A stretch of 64,000 nt of DNA from Dirofilaria immitis. Lineage: Eukaryota; Nematoda; Chromadorea; Rhabditida; Onchocercidae. Where the stretch lies: contig JAKNDB010000068.1 in the NCBI GenBank assembly GCA_024305405.1, positions 11,207,501 to 11,271,500 of the forward strand. Direction: 5' to 3'. The position numbers and the translations under genes are program-made. The notes below the pieces were generated by a model. It was not told where the DNA came from, made no database searches, and worked only from the letters and a program-made list of their open reading frames with translations. Positions 12,027-23,181 of this stretch are shown here, one piece after another; the stretch's first letter is position 1, and every line of letters starts with the position of its first letter.

Positions 12027-15000
12027 AAATTAATAACTGCAGTCGGAACGAATTTTATTTATTTATTCCTTTTCGTTTATTTTTTGTTTTCTTCTCCTTT
12101 TTACATAACAACCAAAATCAAAACTTTTTATGACGAATAGCAAATAACTATGAATGCAACGAGAGATATATCATCTCTATCCTTCATTTCGTTTTTTTTC
12201 TTTCCTTTTTTAAACCTATTTCATCAATTTTCTTTTCACAAATTTTAGGACAATTGCGGCAAATTTGATAAAAAAGAAAAAAAAATTTATTGGAATAATT
12301 TTTTTCTCTTTCCCTTCTCTTTCTCTTATTTTTTTCTTTTGCTTTTTTCATAGATTAATTCATAACATTTCAACAAATCATATAAAATACTATTTTCAAA
12401 ATGCAATCGAAGAAAATAGCGAATTTATCGAATTATTTTTGTAAATAATAATTTTTTTTATTCACTCCTCCACCCACTCATGTAACCCATTTCTCTACCC
12501 ACTCTTTTTTCCACCCACTCCTCCACCCACTCATTTCATCACCTCCATCATTTTATTACATTATTTAATTTAATATTCATGTTTTTATTCTTTTCATTTT
12601 AATTTTCCCGTCTTTTTTCTCCCCTTTTCCACCCTATTTTGTTTATCAATGAGCAATCATAATACAAAGTTCATTATTGTTCCAGTTGTCAACATTATTT
12701 CTCGAATTTTATATTTGTTTATTCCATTTGAATAACAATATTAAACAGAAACATTTTTCATATCATTTAAGTGATTAATTGAATTATTTATTTTCATAAT
12801 TGGAAATCAAATATAGAAAAATAAATTTGTAAAATATTACATGTCAAGCATTCATTTATCCATTCATTCAGGTACTTATATTTTTGAAGTATGAAATAAT
12901 ATAATATGTTTACTAATATCTATAAAAAAGCAAATTATCTATCAAAATTTTAATAAAAGAAATATAAAATACTATTAGCAAATATTTGTAAACTTATCGA
13001 TTTCAATTTTTTAGTAATAAATATCGAATTGTTTAAAATAAATATTAAACAACCTGCAGCATAAATCAATCAATCTTCATTTACATATTAAGCATATCAA
13101 TTCTAATATTATTTAACATATATCAATACCAAATGTTATTGCATAACATATTGCGCCATTTTTTTTTATAATAATCATGATAATTATCAATTATTATAGT
13201 ACGATTATTCAAAGTCATTTTTAATTGATACAGATCAATAAATAATACTATTAAATATATGTATATGTACATATATATATAGGAGAGAGAGAGAGAGAAA
13301 GAGATAGTAAATGCAAATGTATGATTAAATGAAGAAAGCAGTATATAAGTTTATAATATTATCATAAATAAATATTAATATAAAATTAATATATTTGATC
13401 TTTGATCATGAAACAAATAAAATTTAGCCATGAAATAGAGAAAATGAAAAAAAAGGGGAATGGAATTTAAATGAAAAGAATAAAAGTTAGGCTGTCAAAA
13501 AAATATTTTAATAGGTATATTGAACAAATAATTAACTAATGATTAGTTATAATTGTATTTTACTGATTTATTTCTATTTAAGATAAATTTTTAATTTTTT
13601 TTTGTATTAAAACGATAACTTTTATCTATCATAAATTTTCACCCTTTGCTCATTTTTTTGAATTTTATTCCTTTGAAATTGAAATTGAAATATATTCAAA
13701 AAAAAATCAAATCAAAAAGGAAGAACGCTTATTAATTCTATTTCCTTCATCGATTTCATTTCCTTTTTATTCTATAATAAATAATAATAATATTAATATT
13801 TCTTTTTATTCATTTCTTTTTCCCTCTTCTTCTTTTATTCATTTTATTTTATTAATCAATCATATTTAAATCATTTCTTAAACTTTTTTAATCATCAAAA
13901 TTGTTCGATAATTGTAAGAAAATAAAGGACAATAATACATGTAATTTATTATTATTATCATTATCATTATCATAAATATGATATAAAAATTTGATTTCAA
14001 ATACATTTCGAATTGTTAAATCTGAAATGCATTAGTTTATCTCTAAATTTTATCTAATCTAATTTTTCTGTTGTAATTAGAATTTTTAAATTACGTTAAT
14101 TTATATGTTTTAAAATTGTTTTATAAAATTATTTCGAAGAAAAGAAGAGATTTTTTTGAATTTTTAATTTGGTTCCTATTTATTTGTTATAGAAATATTA
14201 ATTATATTAACAAGATCTTCGATATTTTCCTCCTCCACCTTCTTAGTATTTCAGAATTGATTTAAAGAATTCGATTCGCTAAATTTCGGTTTTCTCCAAT
14301 CATTATTTCATATACGAATTCTGATATTTATCATTATGATACAGTTATGTAATTATAACATATATATTTTCCAATTTTTATGAAAATTATTTTATACAGT
14401 CATTTTTCCTAAAAATATGTGCCTTTCAAATATAATTTATTTATTTCGAATTTGAGTATTGCTGCAATTCTTTTTAAAATCAAAATATTATTACTATTAA
14501 TGACTGTATTACTATATTACCATTTTTGTTAAGATAATGTTTATATCAATACTGTATTATTAATACCTTTAATATTAATTATATTAAGTATTTTTATAAA
14601 TCATTATAATTGTTCTTTATAACTATTGAATAAAATAAATTAGAATAATTTTCAAATAACATCACACAAATGATTATAAAAATTTCCAAATGATCTTGAA
14701 TATTAATGAATAATATGTTGTATAGAAATTATATGTTTTAGAACTGAAATTTAAATTAAAACTACAAATGAATGAAAGAAATGTATAATAGCATTTATTA
14801 CAATTAATTATATCATTTGTTATTCTAAAATATTTGTTAATCATATCACAATAATCTTCTTAATTTTATGAATCATTTTTTCTTTTGAAAAAAAATATTT
14901 TATTTATATAATATAACTTTCGACTGTACTTTTCTTTCTTCTTTATCTTTTTTGGCCCAATATCATTTTCATAGCATTAATTTTCATTTTAAATTTATTT

Positions 15001-15597
15001 CTTGAATTCAGAATATTATTTCCAGAATGTCTTTATTGTTAATAATGAGCTTGCAGTAAACTTATGCATCATACAGGAATATAAATTCTATATTGCAATT
15101 ATCAGGTAATTAAATAATTTGGCATGAATTTTATATTTTTACAAACTTGAAAAAGTTTTCATATCATTTTATTATGTTAACAAAAAATTATCTGCTTATC
15201 AGTTTTCTTGAATTTGTTAATAGTCAAAATTTGGCATAATTTTATCAATTTTTTTGTTCATTTTATTTAAAAACTGTATTGATAAAAGACATACCACTGA
15301 AATAGGTGATAACAAGTTCAACAAAAAATGGAAAATAAACAAAGAATCAAATTTAATTTATAATCGATTTTCTTACCACCAATTTATCATGATTCATCAA
15401 TTTCTCGAATAGTTTTATTTAGATTTAGTAATCGCTTGTTATATAATAAGTTGTTATCATTTACAACGATATTTTATAGTCAATTTTTCCATTACAACTT
15501 CATCAACTTATCAATTTTTCAATAATTTTTTTTTTTTTGGCTAAAAATATTACAGCCTGATATTCGTTACTCTTAGGAAATAAACTATCCTATAAGT

Positions 15598-15723
15598 CAC
15601 TATTGCCTTGGTCCAGAAAAAAGAAATTAAAACTAGTTATTTGGTTTTAAAAATAAAAATATCATCTGAGTACACTATTGCTTTGGCCCCAGAAAAACGG
15701 AACTAAAACCGGTTTGTTTTGGT
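15598..15723. repeat. Diverged ~50-bp direct repeat
   Basis: Two copies at about 15598-15647 and 15673-15723 share the order CACTATTGC-TTGG-CCAGAAAAA-GGAA/GAAA-TTAAAAC, then a TTTGGTT-type end, separated by about 25 bp. Many substitutions separate them, so the duplication is old or under selection. I do not recognise an element family. Confidence 0.75.
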
Positions 15724-16528
15724 ATTCCTTTTATAAATAACAATTAGCAATATATCTGTTCCATTAGAATAGACATTTCCTTTCAACATGATATTTCTTC
15801 AAACAGTACTATCAAAGATGGAATCTTCACCTTATCAAATTTTTCCACAATTTTTCTTTTCCTTTTAATTAATAATAACAAATTAATATGAATAATTATT
15901 CCCGTTTATAACTATTACTAATATTATTAAATTTCTATTTATTTCAAAATTTGTCATTTGGGAAAGGAATTTTTAAAATTATCTTTTTATTATCATCTAA
16001 GAATTATCGGTACTTATTATCTGTAACAAATTATTAATTATATTTAAGTTCAATCATTCAAGAATTTATAACACAACCATACTCTTTTTTTGTTTAAATT
16101 TTTATTGAACTAATTTAATTTCTTAATTTATTGTTATATTTAATTTCATAAAACTAAGAATTTGTTTTAATTAATTCTTAAATTTTTTCAATCGACAAGC
16201 AAATTAATATATTATAATGCATCACAGTTATTTTTCTAATTTTATATATCTTTTTTGCGTAATTTTTGTTTTTCTTTATCTTATCATCTAAATAATATTT
16301 TAATATATATGAAAATATTACTAATCGTTATATTATCATATAATATTCAATATTTTGCACTTTTTTATTTTCACCAATTTTCTTCCTCTAAACATTTTAT
16401 CTTTTTTGAATTTTTATCAGTTAATTTAAGGATTGCAAATCAATAATCACTATCAATATTTTTATCACCGAAAGTATAACGAAAAATGGGAAATGAAAAT
16501 TAAAATTGTTATGGATTTCATGCATCGC

Positions 16529-16892
16529 TTAATCGTTTGTTGTCCATGACGGAAAGCAATCGTGAGCCGTTGACCTTTGAAAGAGTAGTGATACAAAATA
16601 AAAATGATAAAGTGATAATAAAAACATTTTAGAACTCAATAAACTATTAGCTGACAGATGAACAGTTAGATTATAACGAATGGATATTATGGTGTTTATG
16701 TTGTCACTTTTAGCAAATATTATGAGCGTCGAAGTTTCGTTGTTATCAGAACACATCATTCTTCCAATTTATCACAATGATTTATTGATAAGAAATGTTG
16801 TAATTATTAGGCAGCTTTTGGCATATGTTCAAAAAAAATCAAAAATCATTTTTCTCTTTTTCGAAAAAATAGAAAAGATAAGTGCAAATTAA
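16529..16892. other. Unidentified less AT-rich patch with overlapping open frames
   Basis: Visibly richer in G+C than its surroundings and open on both strands: 16529-16759 (minus, 76 codons) and 16680-16892 (plus, 70 codons). A third, plus-strand frame begins ATG near 16543 (MTESNREPLTFERVVIQNK) and runs 28 codons. None carries a motif I recognise and no good splice pair is evident. It could be a decayed exon, a further bacterial insert, or chance. I assign no function. Confidence 0.2.
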
Positions 16893-17052
16893 TCATTTTC
16901 TTTTCTTTTCCTTTTTATTTTCTCTTTTTTCTTAATAAAAATCAAATTTATGTTTTATTTATAAAATAATTCATTCCCGGCCGTTATTTATGTATTCTTT
17001 CTATTTTTAAATTATTAATTTAAATATGAAATGATCAATGCATATAATAATA

Positions 17053-17086
<34 letters not shown>

Positions 17087-20000
17087 TTAATTGATCATAT
17101 TAGTTTTAGTTAATAAATAATTATTATAGCTTTCCTTTTCTCTTTCATCTACTCAATCTTGAAAAAATATTGTACATTTCGAAAGTTTCAATTTTTTTTA
17201 AATAAAAAAGGAAAGGAAAAGTAAATGATAACATATTGGATTGATTAATTTTGTTTATTTTACTGATAATCGCCTAATAATAATCGATAATGTTTGATTG
17301 ATAATAAGCAATATCTTAGCGATATTTAGTCAATGGGAAAACTTGAAATGCTTAGCCGGAATGCATATTCCAGTAAATCAGATAACAAGTTGGAATCTGC
17401 TAAAATTAGCAAGTTTAAATAATTAATATGAATATGACTTATTAGCAGACGAAATATTCCGGTTAGAAATTCAAAAACAATTTTATATAATATACTATGC
17501 ATGAAATTCAAGCTCGTTGATAATAAATGATAATTAGTAAATTATTATTGATTAATAGTTATCCTGTAAAACCATTGCTAGTTAAAATATTCAATTTTAA
17601 GTTTCGATAAAAGTAATTAAATGAATAAAAGTTTATTTTAATTATCTTTTGACGAGAAAATACTTTGCATAATCGATAAGTCTTAATATTAGTGTATCTT
17701 ATTAACTCATGATGATTTATAGATTTGTATGATATGCAACCTGTTTTTGCATATAGCCAATTAAATCATTAAACAATTAATGCAATTAAGTAAAAAATGC
17801 TTGCACTTTATTCGATATTGTCATTTACAAATTCTAAAAGAAAATAATAGTTAAGACAAATAATTGGTGATTTAATATTTAAATTATATAATATCTTTTA
17901 ACTTTAGTCTTCAAATTTTTTGTTTCCTTTTTCTTTGGTTTTTGTTTTGAAAAAGATTAAAAATTACATACAAGTAATAATTGATAAATAATATGTTAAA
18001 ATAATTCGATTAATACAAATCTTTTATGTTATTTCATTCTTTTTAAATTAATATTTGATTAAAAATAAAAAATTTATTTTTAAATTAAATAAAATATTTG
18101 TTTCTTAAAATAAATAACAAATCGTTTGAAAAAAACGATGAAAAGTTGGAAATTAAAATAAATTTTTGAAAAAAACTTTGGAATAATTCAAATATCATTA
18201 ATAGAATAAATAATTTTTGTTTATATTATTGAAAAAAAAGAAGAAAATAATAGTGAAGAGACATGAATGAATGACAATTATGAATTTATACATCTCTCTA
18301 TAAACATTTATTTCAAGTTTTGATAATTTTCAATATTTTGATATCATTCAATGAATTCACTGATGATTATTACAAAAATAATTACAGTATCATATCGCTG
18401 TAATTGAATGTTTTAATAATAATAGCATGAACAATTACATTTATTTATACATTAAAAAATAAAAATAAAAATTCAATTTGTTAATTTAATTTATACAATC
18501 AAATATCAAAATGCATTTTTAAATATTCTGCCGATACAATTGGCAACTTTAATCATTTAAGAATAAGAAATGAATACACACATAATTTGATTTTAAATTA
18601 CTTGTTAATAATATCGAAAAAATATGGAAGTACCAAAAGCAATTTAAATTAATCATTAATAATCAGTATTACTAAATCAAAATTTGAACTTATATTTTTC
18701 GATCGCTCAATTTATCAATAAAATAATCATCAATTATAAGATGAACTTATTTCTCTGAATAACAAATTTTGGTTAATCTAATAAATTTCAATTCTTTTTC
18801 TTTTATAAAATATAATATCGAGATCTATATATATATAATTTGTATTGATCAAAAATTAAAAATAAAATTAAATTTTTTAAATGAAAAAATAAATTTTTCC
18901 TTTCATCCTTGTGATTTAATCAAAAAATTAATATTTCAATTATTTTACTGTCCTACCACTGTCATTATTACACTTATATTATTATCATTTTATCATCTAT
19001 TTTACATCATTATAATGCAAATTAAACAAATGACTTTCATTTATTTTTATTCATATTTTTTTCCTTTTAACCTATAAATTATTCATTCATTAAAAGAAAT
19101 GCATAGCATCGATTAAATAAGAATATTAATTAAAATTTTAATTTCATCTCTTTTAAATATTATTTATAAATATTTAATATTATTTCTTATCCTTTCTCTT
19201 ATTTCATACACTTTTCTTTTAATAATTATTGAGAAATACTTTTCACTTAAAATTATTTTTGTCATTTATAAATTCGTTTCATATTATTTCATATATTTTA
19301 TTAGATTATCCATCTATTTTTTAATTTTATTATTTATATTAAAATATTATTAAGTCAAAATCAAAAAATTATACGCTAAATTAAATGATTCATTAAAAGT
19401 ATGAAAAATTTAAATTTTTATATCTTTTATAAACATTGATATAAATGGAAATTAAATATACTATAATAGAGAGATTTTCAATTCATATTTTTTTAAATAA
19501 TAAAAGATTTGAAGATTACTTTAATTAAACTATTTTTTTAATCTTTTGTTAATATATGGTTCAGTAACTTTATCTTCTATTATTTCAGCCTTTTTTTTAA
19601 ATTAAAATGAAAATATTAAACCAAATAAAAATTTAAATATATCATCAAACGATGATAAATTATTGTTATCAATTATGCAATAGTATCAGTAAAAAAGAGT
19701 GCCTTTTGTGATACAAAAAAGTAGAATAAAATAGAAAAAAGTAGCACACAAAAATGTTAAATTTATTCATTCTTATCATATTACTTTTCTTATTGACTTT
19801 TTTTTCATATCATTCCTTTTATCATTTATCATTGATTGCCGATTTCCTTCATCGTCTTCTTCTTTCTTCTTATTCTTCTTCTTTCATTCATTCATTTATA
19901 TCAAAATTAATAATAAATCATTTTTTTAAATCAAAATTTGTATCCTTTTTTTTCATTTTCTTTGTTGTAAACTGGAAATCAAAAGTTCTTGAAATTTATT

Positions 20001-20516
20001 CATTTTGGTTTTTAAGAAAATATAAAAAATTTCTTTAAAATTTTATCAATTCTTTAAAATGATAGTAAATAAATTGCATCGCATTATATATAAATTTATA
20101 TAACTGTTAAATGAAATCTCTTATAAAACTTTTCACATTTCTTGCTTGTTTATCAGTAGTGGGAAGCGATATCAGATAATATTTCTACCAATAATCGTTT
20201 TATGAATAATAATTCATTTCAATATTAGAGATAATTATGGCAACATGGAGATTATATATACATATTATACATGGTAGTATGCAAATATTTATATGTTAGT
20301 ATGATAAACAAATATTTGAAATGTCAACATTGTATTATTTTCTTTTTCTGTCCATTTGTCAACGTACAGGTAAATTCATAAGACCATTCTTTCTGGTATC
20401 TATTATTGTAGACTTTCCTCCATTTTATGGCTAACTGGAATAGACTTTTCTTAATTTGTAGTTATTGGTTGTCACCTAATAGCTATGGAAATCGATTCAT
20501 TATCTCATGAATGCTT

Positions 20517-20606
20517 GATTGAACTCTTCATCATCTTATGATTACTGTTGTGAATTGCTCATCATCTCAGGCTATTGGATTGGACTCTTCATCTCATAAT
20601 TGTTGA
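20517..20606. repeat. Short imperfect direct repeats (GATTG-ACTCTTCAT units)
   Basis: The units GATTGAACTCTTCATC (from 20517) and GATTGGACTCTTCATC (from 20578) flank a related TTGCTCATCATCTC segment. They lie in a locally less AT-rich, non-coding patch (about 20340-20640). No element family is recognised. Confidence 0.5.
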
Positions 20607-21794
20607 TTAATATATGTTAATGATAATGATGATAGCGATTATTATTCATTGTATGAGTTTTTGCTGCTATGCTATTACTATTTCAGATATGATAATTGTG
20701 ATTAACAAAATAACAATTACGACAATTCAGTAATAATGACAACAGCAGAAATGATGAATGTTGTATTGTTATCATGTGGTCGTAACAAACGGTGGAAACG
20801 AAACAGTATTGCGGTATTTGATCATATTAATAACTTGGCAGATATAAATAATGGTTAGTACTAAACTTCATCACTTGCTGATTGACTGATTAATTAATTA
20901 ATTAAATACAATAATAATGAGCATATTGTTGTCACACCCAGTTGTTACTGTATTCGGACATTGTATTTACTATATTTTGAATAAAATATTTCTGTATTGT
21001 ATGCAAAATTAATTTATTTAATGATTTTATGAAATATTTGTCAGAGAGAAGTAATAAGATTATTTCTTGTGAATATCTTTTGAAAATTATGCAAATTTTT
21101 CAGCAAACGAATTTAGTTCATTCTAAATTTAATTATGAATTATATTTCGCAAGAAATCATCGAGAAAAATTTTCATTCTTTTATTTTAATTTCACCTTTC
21201 TTCTTCAATATTACTGAAATTTTGAATCTTTGAAAGAATAAAAAAAAGGGAAATGATTGACATTTATCGGATTTTATTGATATGTTGCTAACGAAAAGAT
21301 AAAATTTGATGAATTTCATACAATTCATTTCATTTAAATATTTTCCATTCGAAAAAAGGAAATGCTGGAAAAAATGAAATGTAGGATTGAAAAAGAACAA
21401 ATTTTTGCTAATTATTACATTCATTCGATATTATTCGACTTTATTTATAATCAAAAATTATGCATAAAATAGATAGAATTGGCTATTTTAAAATATTTAA
21501 AAAAAACATTAAAATAGATATCATTCAACATTTGCAGGAAAAGATGGCCAATTTATTTCTTAGAAATTAGAAAAAAGTGAGGATGGAAAAATAATAATTT
21601 TCAAAAAATTTTCATTTTCACACATTAAACCAATAGTTTTATTCTTTTTCTAAAAAGTTATTTCAATCTATTTTTAAACACACACAAACTTTACTATATT
21701 ATTTTGTTACTTTGACTGTGGTCTATTTCGTTTTTCATAATGATAAATTAGCTTATGTATATATATCATTCAAAAATATTTCTGCCTATTATAG

Positions 21795-21980
21795 CTACTG
21801 CTGAAGAAATTCAATCTTACGTCTTTTCAATTGGAGAGAAGCATAATTACAGCAGTTTACGCGATTGGTTTCAGTTACTATATAGAACATTACTTGGCCT
21901 TTGTCTAAACTGTAATTTTTAACTAACGTAAAAAATTCGCTTAATAATCCCAATTTTAAGTTATAGAATGTTCCACACAC
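21795..21980 (-). pseudogene. Unidentified open frame beside the pepA fragment
   Basis: A 61-codon minus-strand frame (open a few codons further upstream) with ordinary, not low-complexity, composition, for example LGLLSEFFTLVKNYSLDKGQ and MFYIVTETNRVNCC. It is one of few such frames in this desert and lies 160 bp from the bacterial pepA fragment, divergently oriented. I infer it may belong to the same bacterial insertion, but I do not recognise the family and have not shown bacterial origin. It could also be a decayed exon. Confidence 0.3.
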
Positions 21981-22093
21981 ATTTAATAAACTATTGTGAT
22001 TTTTTTACTATAATAGACAAATCACCTAGAATCCCTTTTTATCTTTTGTGTGAATATGGATATCCAAAATATCAAAATTCTTTCCCTTTCCCA

Positions 22094-22177
22094 CAATGAA
22101 GATAATGATTTCTAGAATTCTACCTAATTTTAGCAAACAATGAAGATAATGATTTCTAGAATTCTACCTAATTTTAA
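22094..22177 (+). repeat. 44-bp tandem duplication of the pepA start
   Basis: The segment CAATGAAGATAATGATTTCT and the next 19 bases occurs at 22094-22132 and again at 22138-22176, a 44-bp period. Both copies carry the ATG and the first codons of the pepA fragment. The near identity of the copies suggests the duplication is later than, or accompanied, the insertion. Confidence 0.9.
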
Positions 22178-22516
22178 AACAATAGTTGTAGGTTTATTTG
22201 AAGATAACGAAGCCGTAAGTAATTGTAAGATTTTACAAGAAAAGCGGATTGTAGACAACATAAAACAATTTAGTAATTTCAATGGAGGCTTTGGTGAGTT
22301 TTCTCTATTACTTCATCAGAAGGAAAAAATATTATGGTTATTGGGCTTGGCAAAAGAGGTGAATGGGATGGAAATAAAGAATTAAATATTGGCGGCAAGG
22401 TATATTGTGAATTAAGCAAATTAAAAATTAAACAAGCAGTGATTTCAATTGAAGGCCCTATGTCTGTTATCCCTATATTGAATCTTATTAATAACTTAAA
22501 AATTACAACATTTTAA
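22096..22516 (+). pseudogene. pepA: Wolbachia-like pepA (leucyl aminopeptidase) N-terminal fragment
   Basis: Matches the non-catalytic N-terminal domain of bacterial M17 leucyl aminopeptidase, a cytoplasmic manganese/zinc enzyme that removes N-terminal residues from peptides. The first frame (ATG at 22140) gives MKIMISRILPNFKTIVVGLF, then NIKQFSNFNGGFGEFSLL; the second (from about 22333) gives MVIGLGKRGEWDGNKELN, IGGKVYCELSKLKIKQAV and ends ITTF at 22516. The switch lies at an A6 run (22326-22331), where one more A would join the two. The resemblance is to alphaproteobacterial/Wolbachia PepA. The whole C-terminal catalytic domain with the metal ligands (NTDAEGR region) is missing, so it cannot be a working peptidase. 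The first 12 codons are duplicated just upstream (22096-22132). It is intronless with no host gene around it. Nuclear Wolbachia transfer is an inference. Confidence 0.88.
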
Positions 22517-23181
22517 ATTACACAAAATATATACTAATATGCATAAAATAGAGATATTAATACCTATAATTAGTAAGTTCCTCTTCAGCACTAGCTTTAC
22601 CTTAAAGCTAAGTTTATAAACGTCTTAGTCATAAAAAGTAAATTTTTAGTCTTTTCGGAAAATATATATCTATCACTTTAAAAATATTTTTAATCTTTCC
22701 CAGAAAAATTGTAATTTTAAATTATGGCAGATGGTTCGTCGAGATTTTAGTGATAATTGGAAAAAAAAATATCGAATTTCCGTAATGTGCATCACTTTCT
22801 TTAATATTTTTATATTGTTCTTTTCGTAACTTTCTAACCAATATTTTTTGAAGAAAAATATAATTTTTTTATTCCAATGCTAAATAGGTTCTGGAAAATA
22901 ATAAATCTTTTTAATGTCTTTAACGATTTCTTCTAAAATTTATTTTCGTATTTAAGCAATAATTGTAGTTATCAACAAAACTGATAACACTAAAAAAATT
23001 TATAAAAATAAATTTTGTTATTTGCTAAAAATCGTTTCGTTGAAGTTATTCAAATTTGATGTCATATGAATTATTCTTCAATATTTTAAATGCCATTGAT
23101 CATTTCGATCAAATTTTAGTTCATCCGAAACATTCACTCCTTACTTGTTAATTGTTGCTCAATTTATATTAACATTTGCAG
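22517..23181. other. Gene-free stretch
   Basis: AT-rich DNA between the pepA fragment and the first candidate exon of the following gene. I see nothing recognisable; the bacterial similarity stops near 22450-22516. Confidence 0.5.

Larger units (their letters stand above)
11771..21794. other. 10-kb gene-poor region
   Basis: Mostly AT-rich sequence without recognisable exons. Open frames at 18769-19077 and 19754-20038 are Phe/Ile/Leu/Ser-rich products of biased composition. Items noted inside: an ATTG microsatellite (about 11997-12026), a CCACCCACTC cluster (12470-12540), a diverged 50-bp direct repeat (15598-15723), an AAT run (about 17039-17086), a less AT-rich patch at about 16530-16760 and short repeats at 20517-20606. 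It may include introns or 5' exons of the gene ending at 25860, but I cannot show it. Confidence 0.45.

Noticed and set aside
18769..20038. Two plus frames of 102 and 94 codons resembling membrane proteins
   Set aside because: Apparent hydrophobic helices come from TTT/ATT/TTA-rich DNA. They lack polar loops and splice sites.
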